A DNA stretch of 64,000 bases from Cupriavidus taiwanensis (GCF_900250115.1 NZ_LT984803.1:1763583-1827582); one strand, 5' to 3'. Counted from the stretch's first letter, positions 17,777 to 27,728 are shown. Notes: a model not told the origin generated them from the sequence alone. Numbers and translations: made by a program.

Positions 17777-18796
17777 ATGGGCTTCCTGGGATGGATGCGC
17801 CGGCGCAAGACGCAAGTCCCTGCCCGCGAAGCACGGGAGCTTGCCGAACTGACGGAACGCGTGACCCGCCTCAGTCCGCGCCTGCGCCTGGTGCCGCGCT
17901 ACCAGCAGCGGGTCCGGCCCGCGCTGGCACAGGCACTGGACTATGTGCGGGGACTGGTCCAGGACCTTCCCGCCCCACGCGACGCCAGCCAGCAGGCCTG
18001 GGCCATCGACCCCTATATTCACGCCTTTTTCGGCACGCCGCGTGACGTGGAACTGGGCTTCAGCCGGTCTGCCGAATTGCGCGAGTTCTTCGCGCAGTCG
18101 CCCGATGCGGCGCAGGCCTACGCGGTGCTCGGGATGGCAGTGGCCGAGCGGCGCACGCTGGGAGTGGCGCTGGAAGGCGATGTCATGCGCTCGGACGTGC
18201 CGCAGACCGCCATCAGTTTCAGCGATCACAAGGTCAGGATCATCGCGAGTACCGAAGCGGCCCTGCGCGACGAAATCGTGCGGCGGCTGTTCGACCAGCT
18301 GACGCTGGAGAGCCTGGCCCGCTTTGCAGCCGGCAAGTCGCGCCGCGACGTGCTCGAGCGCGAGCAGGCGCTGCTGGTGGCGCGCCTGCGCCTGCTCGAG
18401 CGGCAAGGCACCGGCATGCGTGCGGTGCTCGGCGGCGAGGGCGAGGCCGGACCGGGCGAGCAAGCCACGCTGCGCGGACAGGTCGCGGACAACGACCGGG
18501 AACTGGCGCAACTTGGCAAGGATGCCGGAGCGCTCGAGCGCCAGCTGGAATGCCTGGCCGAGGTATTGACGAACGCGCGCGCCTTCCTGTCGATCGAGCC
18601 AAGACACCTGCGGCTCAGCGCGATGAACGTGCTGCTGACACCGGAAAGCACGGCGCCGGCACACGAGATCGACCTGCTTACCGCACGCGTCCCGGGCGAT
18701 CCGCCGCTGGTCCGATCCTTTGCGCTGGTGCGCTTCGCGCGTGGCGGCATGCTGTCATCGGGCGCGCTGCTCGATGAAGCGGCACGGCTGCTCTGA
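17777..18796 (+). CDS. Conserved-looking hypothetical protein, about 339 residues
   Basis: I do not recognise a family. The product begins MGFLGWMRRRK and is soluble, without signal peptide or membrane segment. Residues about 195-265 are strongly helical and probably coiled-coil (REQALLVARLRLLERQ, then LRGQVADNDRELAQLGKDAGALERQLE). The C-terminal 70 residues look like a mixed alpha/beta domain ending in ARGGMLSSGALLDEAARLL. AGGAG at 17765-17769 is only one base from ATG 17771 but seven from ATG 17777, so the second is the likelier start. It converges with the DUF4011 gene. Confidence 0.7.
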   Translation: MGFLGWMRRRKTQVPAREARELAELTERVTRLSPRLRLVPRYQQRVRPALAQALDYVRGLVQDLPAPRDASQQAWAIDPYIHAFFGTPRDVELGFSRSAELREFFAQSPDAAQAYAVLGMAVAERRTLGVALEGDVMRSDVPQTAISFSDHKVRIIASTEAALRDEIVRRLFDQLTLESLARFAAGKSRRDVLEREQALLVARLRLLERQGTGMRAVLGGEGEAGPGEQATLRGQVADNDRELAQLGKDAGALERQLECLAEVLTNARAFLSIEPRHLRLSAMNVLLTPESTAPAHEIDLLTARVPGDPPLVRSFALVRFARGGMLSSGALLDEAARLL

Positions 18797-18899
18797 AGCG
18801 GGCAAGCGCATCCACGCCGGCGCCTAGCCGTCATCGTCGGAACCGGCATGGCGGTGCCAACGCCCCGCCGTGCCTGGCATCAGTGCTCTGCCCCCGGCG

Positions 18900-21800
18900 C
18901 TACGCCTCGACATAGCCCTTGCGCAGCTTCTCCGCCACCAGCTTGTCCATCTCGCGCCGCGCACGCTCGGCGCTGTCGAACGCTTTCATGCTGCTCTGCC
19001 CCGCACTGCCGATACGGCCGTAGTTCACGGTGAGCTCCGCCCCGCACACACTGGCCCGCCAGAACTTGCGCGACGTGCCATGCTCGAAGCGCAGCGTCCG
19101 CACCAGCTCCGCCGGCGCGGCCGGTGCCGTCGCATCGATGCGGGCCGCGTCCGTTGCTGCCGCGCCGGGCACGGCTGCCGTCGTCGTCAACGGCACCGGC
19201 ATCTCGACCTCCAGGTCCAGCGCGCGGTCCTCGCCATCGGCCAGCATGGTCTCGATGCGGGCCAGCACCGCATCCCGGTCGTCGAGCCAGTCCTTGCCCG
19301 GGATGTCCAGCACGCGCCAGCCGAAGCTGCGCAGGATGCCGGGACGGAACACGTAGCGTTCGGCGGTATCCGTCACCGCCTCGGATGGCGTGTCGAGCAG
19401 GATCGCCAGCGCATAGCCCTGCCCCGACGGATCGGCGATGGCCAGGTCGCAGCGGAACTGCGAGCGGCCGACGTTGGCGTGCACCTGGTGGCCGCGCGCG
19501 CGCAACGCCTCGGCCAGCGCATCGCGGATGCTGTCGGGCGCGGCTGCGCGCGTGAAGGCGTCGCGCGCGCCTGGGTTCAGCGCGCCCAGCACCGACTGGG
19601 CGCGTTCGAACTGCCCGCGCGCACTGGCTTGCGCGAACTGCAGGAAGGCGCGCAGCGCGGCGGCGCCGTCGTTGTGCACGTTGGTGATTGCCTCGGCCTG
19701 GATCGTCGACACCACCGCCATCCGATGGCGTGCACGGCTGAAAATCACGTTCAGGCGCTTCTCGCCGCCGCGCTGGTTGATCGGGCCGAAGTTCATCATC
19801 ATCCTGCCGTCCGGCCCCGGCGCGTAGCAGATGCTCAGGATGATCACGTCGCGCTCGTCGCCCTGCACGTTTTCCAGGTTCTTGACGAACAGCCCGTTGA
19901 ACTGGTCGTCATCCTCGCGCACATACTCGCGCTCCAGGCGCATGGCGAAATCCGCGTCTTCGGCGGCCAGCGCCTCGAGCGCCGACTCGATGGCACCCTG
20001 CTGCGCTTCGGAAAATGCCACGATGCCCAGGCTCAGGCCGGTCTCGCGCCGCAGCAGCTCGCGCACGGTGCGGGCGATGTAGCCCGCCTCGGGCGCATTG
20101 CGGCGGTCGGCGTAGACGCCGTCGGCCAGCCGGTGGAAGCTGACCGGCCGCGCCAGCAGCGCGTCGGCGCCGGCGATGCCGGCATCCTCCTGGTCCGAGC
20201 GCAGCGGCGCCGCCTCATCCTCCGCCTGTTCCAGCACGCGGTCGGGAATGGTGACGAGGCGCCCGTCGTAGAACGCGGCGTTGGAAAAGCTGATGAGCGA
20301 CTCGTGGCGGCTGCGGTAGTGCCACGCCAGCAGCGTGGCGGGCAGGTTGCGCGCGGCCTGGTTCAGCAGGCTGTCCGAATCGAGGTTGATGGCGATGCGC
20401 TCGCCCTCTTCTTCCACCACGATTTCGTCGTCGCCCTCGGCGCCGCCGGCCGTGAAGAAGGTGGTCGGCGGCAGCTGCATCTCGTCGCCGACCACCACCA
20501 CCTGGCGTGCGCGGCTCAGCGCGGGCACGGCCTCCTCGGTGGGGATCTGGCTGGCCTCGTCGAAGATGACCACGTCGAACAGGTCCGGCGACAACGGCAG
20601 CGTGTCGGACACCGACAGCGGGCTCATCAGCCAGATCGGCTTCAGGTCGTTGATGACCAGGCCGGTCTCGTCGTCGGCGAGATCGCGGATCGAGCGGTGG
20701 CGCATGCTCTTGCCGAATTCATGCTCGAGTTCGCGGCGGCCGGTGGCGTATTGCTTCTTGAACGCCTTGCCATCGGCGTCGAGCATCGTCGCCGACAGCG
20801 AGGTCACGCGCACGTTTTCAGCGAACTGCCGGTGCCGCGCGGCACGCACCACCTGCGCGTTCAGCGCGAGCAGTTCGCGCTGGCCCTGGGCCACGGCGCG
20901 CGCTGCCTGTGCCAGCGCCGCGCCGCCAGAGCGCGCCAGCACCGGGTTGGCGCGGGTGAGGCGGCGCAGCGCCTCGTCGGCCACCAGGGCCTCCAGCTGC
21001 GCCGGCGCATGATCGAGCCATTGCAGCGCGGCGGCGCAGGCGGGATCGCCTGCGTGCACCGCGCGCAGCAGCGGCAGCAGGTCCGGCAGACAGTCGAGCG
21101 CCTCGCGCAGGTCACGCAGCAGTTCGGCGATGTCGCCCAGGCGCGCGTCGGCGGCCAGCGCCAGGCCGTCGCGCACGCGCTGCGCCAGCTTCTCCAGCGC
21201 CTCGCGCGCGCCGGCCTCGGCACGCGCCGCCGCGACCGGGTCGACGGCCTGGCGCAGGTGCGCGACCAGCTCGCGCGGTCCGGCGCCCGACTGCAGGCGC
21301 TGTTCGAGTTCGCCCAGCGCGCGCAGGAAGGCCTGCATCTCGCTCACGCCGTAGCGCCGGCGGCTGTCGGCATCGGCGGCCGCCAGCGCCGCGCTGGCGG
21401 CGTGCTCGGCGGCCAGCGCCTCCAGCACCTTGACGTAGCCCGGATGCACGGCGTGCTTGCCGAAGCCGTAGCGGCGCTTCAGTTCGCCGCGCAGGCGCCA
21501 CCATGCGGGCTGGAGCCAGCGCGTGAACGACGGCTCCAGCCGCCGCGCCAGCGCCAGCGCGGCTTCCGTATCGCCGGGACTGAGCTTGTCTTGCCAGTGC
21601 GCGGTCGCCGCCTGCGCGTCGGCAAGCGCCTGCGCGCGCGCCTGCAGTTCCGCGCGGACCTCGCGCAGCGCGCCGTGCGCCGGCGCAGCCGGATCGAGCA
21701 GGTCAAGGTGCGCGGCGAGGCCCATGTCGAGCAGCCATTGGCTGTCGGCGGCAAGCGAGCGTGCCTGTTCCAGGCCGGCGTCATGGCTGATCAGGCTCGC

Positions 21801-24430
21801 GGTGCTGTCCAGCAGCGGATCAAGCGCGTCGAACAGCGCCTCGGCGTCGCTGCACAGTTGCTCGGCGCGGCCATACGCGCGCTCGTCATCCAGCAGCTGC
21901 CGGGACAATCGCGCAAAAGGATGCGCGGCCAGGCTGTCGACGCCGAAGCGCTCGCGCATCGCGCGGTGCACGCGGTGCGCCAGCTCGCGCTGGCGGTCCC
22001 AGGCCGCCAGTTCCGGCAGGCGCTCGCGCATGGCAGGCCCGCCTCCGGTACGGCCGGGTGCGCGGCGACGCGGCGCAGCAGCGCGCGCACGCTGTCGTCG
22101 AGCGCCGCGGGCGCGGCGGCCAGCGCCGACTCGAACGCATCGATGCGCTGCTGGTGCACGGCCATCGTCTCGGCCACGCGGGCGCGGCGCGCCGCCAGGG
22201 CATCGCCGTCGTGCGGCTGTGCGACCCACTGCTCGTAGCACGCGCGCAGGTCGGCAATAAAGGCCTTCTTGTCGGTCTGCGAATCGTGGATCAGGCAGCA
22301 CAGCGGATCCAGCCCGCTCTGCTTGAGCCGGTGGAACACCACGTCGAGCGCGGCGCGTTTTTCGCAGACGAACAGCACGCGCTTGCCGCGCCCCGCATAG
22401 TCGGCAATCAGGTTGGTGATGGTCTGCGACTTGCCCGTGCCGGGCGGGCCCTGGATGATGAAGCTGCGCTGGCTGCGCGCAAGGCCGACCGCGGCGTTCT
22501 GCGTCGCGTCGGCCGCCACCACGTTCCACTGCTCGGCCGGTGCGAGCGGCGCCGGCGCCTGTGCCTCCACCTCGCGCGGCTCGATCGAAAACACGCGGTC
22601 GAACGCCGGATTGGCGCCGGGCTCGTCCAGCAACTGCGCGTAGTCGCGCACCAGCGACATCTTGCGGTAGTTGAAGTTGGCGAGCGTCACCTGCGTCAGG
22701 TCCAGGTCCCAGGCATAACGGTGCCCCTCGGACTCCTCCAGCACGTAGCCCTGGCGCGCTTCGCTTGCGGCGGGCGCGCTCATGTGCGGCCGGCGCGGAC
22801 CAGCGCCTGGCGCGGCACCCGCCTCGAAGCGCTGCGGCAGTTCGCTCGGCCGCACCCAATGCTCGAACAGCGCGCGGCCCAGCGGCCGGTAGTCGTCCTG
22901 CGCATAGCTGTACGGCGGCAGCCAGCCGCCGCTGCGCGCGGCGGCCGCGCCCGGCCTGCGGCGCTGGAACTGCTGCATGCGCTGCAGCGCCTTCTGCCGC
23001 ACCAGCCGCACCGCGGCCTTGTCGACCAGGCGCAGTTCCACCGACGGCTCCGAAGCGCGGATCTGCGCCAGGATGCCGGCGTGGATCGCTTCGAGCGAGG
23101 TCTTGCCCAGGTCCACGGTCTGGTCCAGCCGGATATCGTACAGCTGGCTCAGGGCGTGGCGCAGCACCGGGTTGAATTCGGCCTCGCCACCCGTGCACTG
23201 GATCACGTACTGGTCGCGCACGCCCTTGCGTTTGACCAGTTCCACCGGCACCCACAGCAGTGGCGTCACGATGCGCTCGTCCGGCGCCTCCTTCAGATTG
23301 TGCCAGCGCAGGAATGCCACCACCAGGCGCAGATTGCTGAAGCCGTACTCGGCCCGGTCGCGGCGGGTTTCGGCGATCAGGCGGTCCAGCGACGCCGGCA
23401 GGTAAGGCTGGTCGTCGAAACGCAGCCAGCGCTGCAGCGCGACCGGCTTGCCCGCAACCAGGTCGGCGGCGAACGGGCCGCCCCAGGTACAGATGTGCTC
23501 GGGCCGCACGCTTTCGATCTGCAGCATCAGCGGCACGCTGGCCACCGTCAGGTTCACACTGGCCGCGGTCGGCCGGAAATGCAGCAGGCGGTTGCGCCGC
23601 GAGAGATCGAACAGGCGGTCGCGCAGGTGCGTGAGCACGGCGGCGCGGCGCGGCGTGGCGCCGGCGGTGCCGGCCAGCGCGCGTTCCAGGTCGAGGCCTG
23701 GCGGCTGCTCGCGCCACGTGCGCAGCCGGGTCGCCAGCGCGGCAACATCGGTGGCGCGGTCGTGGCGGTTGATCTCGGTCATCTCGACGATCACCGCGGC
23801 GACGATCGGATGCAAGCGCTCGTCAAGCAGAAACAGGTTGCGGCGCTGCGCCACGAAGCTGCGCAGGTCGTCGTGGTCGGCGAAGTCCAGGCCGCAGGCC
23901 AGGCTCGCCAGCATCATGCCGAGCAGGAAGACGTCGCCGATCTCGTCATGGTGGCCGATGCGCCGCTCCCAGCTTGCCGGCCCCGGCAGGAATACCGGGC
24001 GCTCGATGGGCGCGGCCGCGTCAAGCTGCAGCGCCAGATCGGCATGGTCGCGCTGTCCGTCGTCGGCATGGCCGAGTTGCAGCGCGCCGACGATATTCAG
24101 GCCCGAGGCCGGATGCGGCTGCACGCGGTGCACGGCGCCGATGTCCATGACGGGCGTTTCGCCATCGGGCCGCCGCAGTCGCAGCCCGCCGTCCGTTTCC
24201 ACCAGGATGCTGTCAGGATCGAGCGCGGCCACCCTGCCCTGCGCGTGCAGCGCGGCAACCTGCGCGAACAGTGGCAGCACCAGCACCAGCACGTCGTCGG
24301 TCGGCAGTGCCGCGCCCGCCTGCGCCTCGATCAGCGCGCGCAGCGTGCGCGGCTCGCGATCGCGGCCCGTACCGCCGCCCGTACCGCCGCCCGTACCGAC
24401 GGGCGAGCCCTGAGTCGTGCTGTCAGTCAT
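18900..24430 (-). pseudogene. Giant kinase-like/DUF4011/SF1 helicase/Vsr-like nuclease/WGR protein, split by a frameshift
   Basis: ATG 24430 opens a frame that runs in register to about 22033; the homologous reading then continues one base out of register to the stop at 18900 (about 1,840 residues in all). Order: Gly/Thr repeat; degenerate protein-kinase-like lobe (LFAQVAALHAQGRVAALDPDSI, later DVFLLGMMLASLACG) to about 260; DUF4011 (LFDLSRRNRLLHF) from about 270; Walker A QGPPGTGKSQT near 660; Walker B DVVIFDEASQ and GDEMQLPPT near 1290; motif VI NVIFSRARHR; a restriction-endonuclease-like segment (FRCDLAIADPSG, FGWRVLDIPGKDWLDDRD) near 1660-1720; and a WGR domain (TVNYGRIGSAGQS) at the end. 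Similar architectures occur in antiphage systems. The frameshift separates the two Walker motifs; it may be real decay or a base-call error. Confidence 0.85.
24365..24400 (-). repeat. 12-bp tandem repeat in the 5' end of the DUF4011 gene
   Basis: On the plus strand GCCCGTACCGCC occurs at 24365-24376 and 24377-24388, and with one change at 24389-24400. It encodes repeated Gly-Gly-Gly-Thr on the minus strand at about residues 11-22, and looks like a slippage-prone flexible linker ahead of the kinase-like domain. Confidence 0.85.
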
Positions 24431-25620
24431 GCCCGGCCCTCCCTGGCCAGTTGGCGTTGGTAGCGGTCCAGCTCGCGCTTGCCGAAGCCGGCATCGCGGC
24501 GCAGGTTGCCTTGCAGCGCCGCCAGGCTGCCGAGCGCCTGCGCCACCTGGCCGGCGCGCAGCAGCGCTGAATCCTGCTGGTCGGGATCGGCGAGCGCCAG
24601 GTCCATCATCAGCGCGTTGAGATAGCCGCGCACGCTGTCGTCGGCCACGTCCGGACCCAGCCCCTCGGGGCCAAGCGCCGGTTCGTCGTCGCGCCAGTCG
24701 GGGAACATCATTCGTACCTGCGCGAGCACCGCCTCGCTCGCCAGCGACGTGCCGGCAAGAAAATGGGCCAGGAAGCCGCGCGTCAGCGCCTGCAGCCGGA
24801 CCTGTCCCGGCAGGTCCAGCCTTTCCAGCGCCAGCGGGCCGTGCAGGCGGGCGCCGATCCATGCGTCAAGATCGGCCGCGCCCTCCCACCACAGCGCCAG
24901 CGCGCGGGCGCGGATAAAGGTCTCGGGATGGCCGTGGGCGGCGCTCGCATCCGCTTCGCGGGATTCGATCTCGGCCGCCTGGCGCAGGTAGGCTGCCGCG
25001 TCCACGCTGCCCATGCCGGTCTGCACCTTGACCAGCGTCGACACGGCCGGCGCCACCGCGGCGGCGGCCACGGCACCGCCGCGGTCGGCGAACAGCTCGG
25101 TGTGCAGCGCGTAGCGGCGCCAGGTCTCGCGATGGCTGGCGCTGGCGCCGGGGGCGGCCAGTGCGTCGTTGAGGACGCGGTCGGCCACCAGGAACTGGCC
25201 TTCGTCGCGCGACCACAGCAGGTAATGAGCGAGTTCGTGGCCAAAGACCGCCAGCAGTTCCGGCGGCGACAGCCGTTCCAGCAGCGGCCCCTGCACGACG
25301 ATGTGGATCTCGCCCGGCACGTAGACCAGCGCGGCGTTCATGTCCTGGCCCGGGGACTGGTAGAGCGTCGCGGGCGCGTCGATGCCGAGCCGCGCCATCG
25401 CCCCGGCCAGCGCCGCATGCACGTCGGCATGCGCCTGCGCCTCGATGCGGTAGGTGTCGCGCAGCAACATCGCGCGCAGTGCCTCGCGGTGATCGGCAGC
25501 GGTCGCGCGGGCGCCGGCCCAGCGCCAGACCTCGGGCTCATGGCGGCGCAGGTAGTCGACCACAGATTGATGATAGGCCAGCGGCACCAGCGCGCCGCGA
25601 TCCGGAGCGTGTGAGTCCAT
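24427..25620 (-). CDS. M48-like zinc metallopeptidase paired with the DUF4011 helicase
   Basis: A 397-residue protein with the zinc-peptidase motif HELAH (His128, Glu129, His132) in LAVFGHELAHYLLW and a downstream ELFADR (Glu175, Asp179) providing the third ligand as in M48 peptidases. No transmembrane segment or signal peptide is visible, unlike HtpX, so it is probably cytoplasmic. Its stop overlaps the start of the giant helicase gene by 4 bases (ATGA), implying co-translation and a joint role. A self-contained peptidase beside a nucleic-acid-sensing ATPase would fit a defence system in which proteolysis is the effector; this is inference. Confidence 0.8.
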   Translation of the reverse strand: MDSHAPDRGALVPLAYHQSVVDYLRRHEPEVWRWAGARATAADHREALRAMLLRDTYRIEAQAHADVHAALAGAMARLGIDAPATLYQSPGQDMNAALVYVPGEIHIVVQGPLLERLSPPELLAVFGHELAHYLLWSRDEGQFLVADRVLNDALAAPGASASHRETWRRYALHTELFADRGGAVAAAAVAPAVSTLVKVQTGMGSVDAAAYLRQAAEIESREADASAAHGHPETFIRARALALWWEGAADLDAWIGARLHGPLALERLDLPGQVRLQALTRGFLAHFLAGTSLASEAVLAQVRMMFPDWRDDEPALGPEGLGPDVADDSVRGYLNALMMDLALADPDQQDSALLRAGQVAQALGSLAALQGNLRRDAGFGKRELDRYQRQLAREGRA

Positions 25621-25984
25621 GCGGGACGTCCCAGGGTTGCGTGGTGGCCGATTCTACAGGGGCCACATGGCTTGCACGCCATCCATCGGCGCGGGCAGTG
25701 CCGGCACGGGCAGGGCCAGCGTCACGCTGTCGAAAAAAAGCGGGAGGCCAGCATGCCGACCGCGCGGGAGCGCGCGTGACGGCGGCAACAGTTGGTTTGC
25801 GTGGGCGGCTGCTGCGCCGCAAGTTTGTTTCCGCCCGACATTTGCTCCGGCTATCCTGGGAATTTGCTGATGACGGGGCTGCCACTGCATTTCTTCGGTC
25901 CGGATCCGGTGGCACGGCTTCTGCGTATGAGGGTGAGGACGCCCGCCGCGTTCTGCCCTTCTTACCGCAAACCGGAGTACCGCC
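25621..25984. other. Intergenic region upstream of the metallopeptidase gene
   Basis: About 360 bases between divergent genes; it should hold the promoter of the metallopeptidase/helicase unit (minus) and that of the repeat protein (plus). I see no convincing promoter pair, tRNA or conserved gene. Confidence 0.4.
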
Positions 25985-26371
25985 ATGATTCGCCAGTTCA
26001 CCAACACGATCCTCGCCAGCGCCGCCATTGCAGCCGCCTGTACTGCCGGCGTCGCCAATGCCACCGCCCTCCCCGACCGCGCTTTTGCCGGCGACAAGTA
26101 CGGCTGCACGTTGCGCGCCGACATGCGCGACGTCTATGGCGACGGCGCGCGAGCCGGCCGCTTCGACGTATTCATCGACGGTACCCGCGTCGAGGCATCG
26201 CCCGCCAGCGAGCACACCCTCTCCGGCCTGGACCGCAGTGGCGTGTCGGCCGACCCTGCCCGCAAGTTCGACGTCTACACTGACGGCGCACTGGCCGGCA
26301 TGGACCGCAGCGGGGTATCGGCCGATCCCGCGCGCAAATTCGACGTCTATACCGATGGCGCCGTGGCATAA
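25985..26371 (+). CDS. Small secreted protein with a duplicated 24-residue C-terminal unit
   Basis: A 128-residue protein. MIRQFTNTILASAAIAAACT then AGVANA is a clear Sec signal peptide. The mature chain contains two nearly identical 24-residue units, GLDRSGVSADPARKFDVYTD and GMDRSGVSADPARKFDVYTD each followed by GALA or GAVA, the second ending at the stop codon. An older, more diverged copy may be RAGRFDVFIDGTRVEA before them. I do not recognise a family; the small beta-rich repeats with RKFDVYTDG resemble secreted hypothetical proteins common in Burkholderiales. Location periplasm or outside is inferred. Confidence 0.7.
   Translation: MIRQFTNTILASAAIAAACTAGVANATALPDRAFAGDKYGCTLRADMRDVYGDGARAGRFDVFIDGTRVEASPASEHTLSGLDRSGVSADPARKFDVYTDGALAGMDRSGVSADPARKFDVYTDGAVA
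26225..26368 (+). repeat. Two tandem 72-bp coding units
   Basis: Units at 26225-26296 and 26297-26368 encode 24 residues each, differing at two residues (Leu/Met and Leu/Val). The DNA copies differ at several third-codon positions, so the duplication is not recent and the protein repeat has been kept by selection. Confidence 0.85.
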
Positions 26372-26914
26372 GCCCGTGCAAGGCGGGCCTGCCTCGGGCA
26401 GGCAGCCATCCAGACGCGACTGCCGGCGCTGGGCTGACGCGGGCTCCGCCGGCCGCAGAATGGGTCTCTTCTATAAGCATGGTGAAGAGGTCTGGGCGTG
26501 CAATGCCATGTATGCCGCGGCCCATTTCGACTTTGCCCCCTTGCCTCTCGACCCGCTGCGGAAGAAAAACCCCGCCTGAGCCGTGAGCCAGGTGCCAGGT
26601 GTGTGCGGTTCCACACAGAGCGACAACGCTGGACCGGACTGGCCAGCTCCCTCAGAGGGATATGCTCCGTCTGATCGCACGACGATATCTCCCCGAGGAG
26701 TCAGCGGTCCTGTCGGTGTCGGCTGCGACCTCAGCAAGTACGCGGGACAGCGAGAACCGCCTGGCAGTGTCGTCTGCTCCCATCCGTGTGGCGAACCATA
26801 CGGCGAGCGACGTCCCAAGGTCTACAACTATTGGCTCTGGACAATATGCACAGTTGCAAGAAATGGTCGACCGCCACTAGTTAGATGAAGCCAACGTCTC
26901 AAAGGAGGAAAGCA
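26372..26914. other. Lower-GC intergenic stretch before the DUF3303 gene
   Basis: About 540 bases. From 26600 on, base composition is visibly less GC-rich than the flanks. Overlapping open frames exist in several phases (for example 26599-26880 plus), but none has a ribosome site or a recognisable product, so none is called. A perfect AGGAGG ribosome site at 26903-26908 serves the next gene. Confidence 0.4.
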
Positions 26915-27226
26915 ATGAAGTACATGATCAGTTGGTTCGAACGCCCGCAAGGTTCGGCTACGGAGTACGAGAATGCCCAAAAGCGAATCCTCGATGTGTT
27001 TAGTCAGTGGAAGGCTCCGACCAATCTCAAGATCGAGTTTTTTGTCGTACGTGTGGGTGAGTGGGGTGGGCATATGCTGGTGGACTGCGACGATCCGTTG
27101 ACAGTTCACAAGGCATGCTCAACATTCCCTGCGTTCGAATTCCGAGCGCACCCCGTAGTGCCCGTCGAAGACGCAGTCAGGGTTGAACTCGAAGCAATTG
27201 CTTGGCGTGACGGACTGAAAGGCTAG
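26915..27226 (+). CDS. DUF3303-type small protein
   Basis: A 103-residue cytoplasmic protein starting MKYMISWFERPQGSATEYEN at ATG 26915, preceded by AAAGGAGGAA. The MKYMISW opening and the helical segment followed by GGHMLVDCDDP match small ferredoxin-fold proteins of the DUF3303 group; function unknown. Its codons are much less GC-rich than those of the neighbours (many AAG/GAA/ATT/TTT), suggesting recent transfer. It is alone and faces the orotate locus tail-to-tail. Confidence 0.7.
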   Translation: MKYMISWFERPQGSATEYENAQKRILDVFSQWKAPTNLKIEFFVVRVGEWGGHMLVDCDDPLTVHKACSTFPAFEFRAHPVVPVEDAVRVELEAIAWRDGLKG

Positions 27227-27401
27227 ATATTCGAGAGCATCACGACAGCTTCCAACCGGCTCAGCGACTCGCCGGGGAGCCTGAGCCAGGGCTTGCCTAG
27301 CCAACTGGTGCCCGGCGTCAGACATGTGTTACAGATCGCCTTACACCTGGCCTTCCGGCCGGGCGGCACCGCGCAACTTGGCACTGCCCGCTTTGGCAAT
27401 G

Positions 27402-27728
27402 TTAAAAAAGCTGGCGCCGGCCATCATAGTCGAGAACGATCTGGTTCATCGCGCCCAGCAGCGCTTGATCGCCGCCACCGAGCGACTGCCCGATCGCGCG
27501 CATATAGTCCAGCAATTGCGCCTGCGCGGCGTTGGCTACCTCTGTGGTAATCCCCTCGTCATCATGCAGGATCACGTACGACCGCGCGAAACCGTAGATC
27601 AGGAAGTAAGCCGCGGCGTGGCCCGGATCGGCGGACATCAGCGCCAGCGACTGCTCCTTGACCTTGAGGAATGCGTCCGTTCCCGGAACGCTGCTGGCAA
27701 ATTGCTCGGTAACCGTCTTGAAGTCCAT
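27402..27728 (-). CDS. Hypothetical small protein co-transcribed with the XRE regulator
   Basis: A 108-residue, mostly helical, soluble protein starting MDFKTVTEQFASSVPGTDAF. The amphipathic helices and the stretch AAAYFLIYGFARSYVILHDD recall small regulatory partners or phasin-like helical proteins; I recognise no family. It starts 31 bp after the stop of the XRE regulator and runs in the same direction, so it is probably the second gene of the regulator transcript, at the outer edge of the orotate locus. A sensory or accessory role in that locus is only guilt by association. Confidence 0.65.
   Translation of the reverse strand: MDFKTVTEQFASSVPGTDAFLKVKEQSLALMSADPGHAAAYFLIYGFARSYVILHDDEGITTEVANAAQAQLLDYMRAIGQSLGGGDQALLGAMNQIVLDYDGRRQLF

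Noticed and set aside
18870..22238. A 1,122-codon plus-strand open frame
   Set aside because: It is antisense to the giant helicase gene, whose minus-strand reading shows Walker, DUF4011 and WGR motifs; long shadow frames are normal in GC-rich DNA.
26583..26888. Small plus-strand frames (26583-26888 and 26599-26880)
   Set aside because: Two overlapping phases, no ribosome site, no recognisable domain; not enough to call a gene.
26930..26945. GGTTCGAACGCCC, another T-loop-like string
   Set aside because: Lies within the DUF3303 coding region with no cloverleaf partner sequences.
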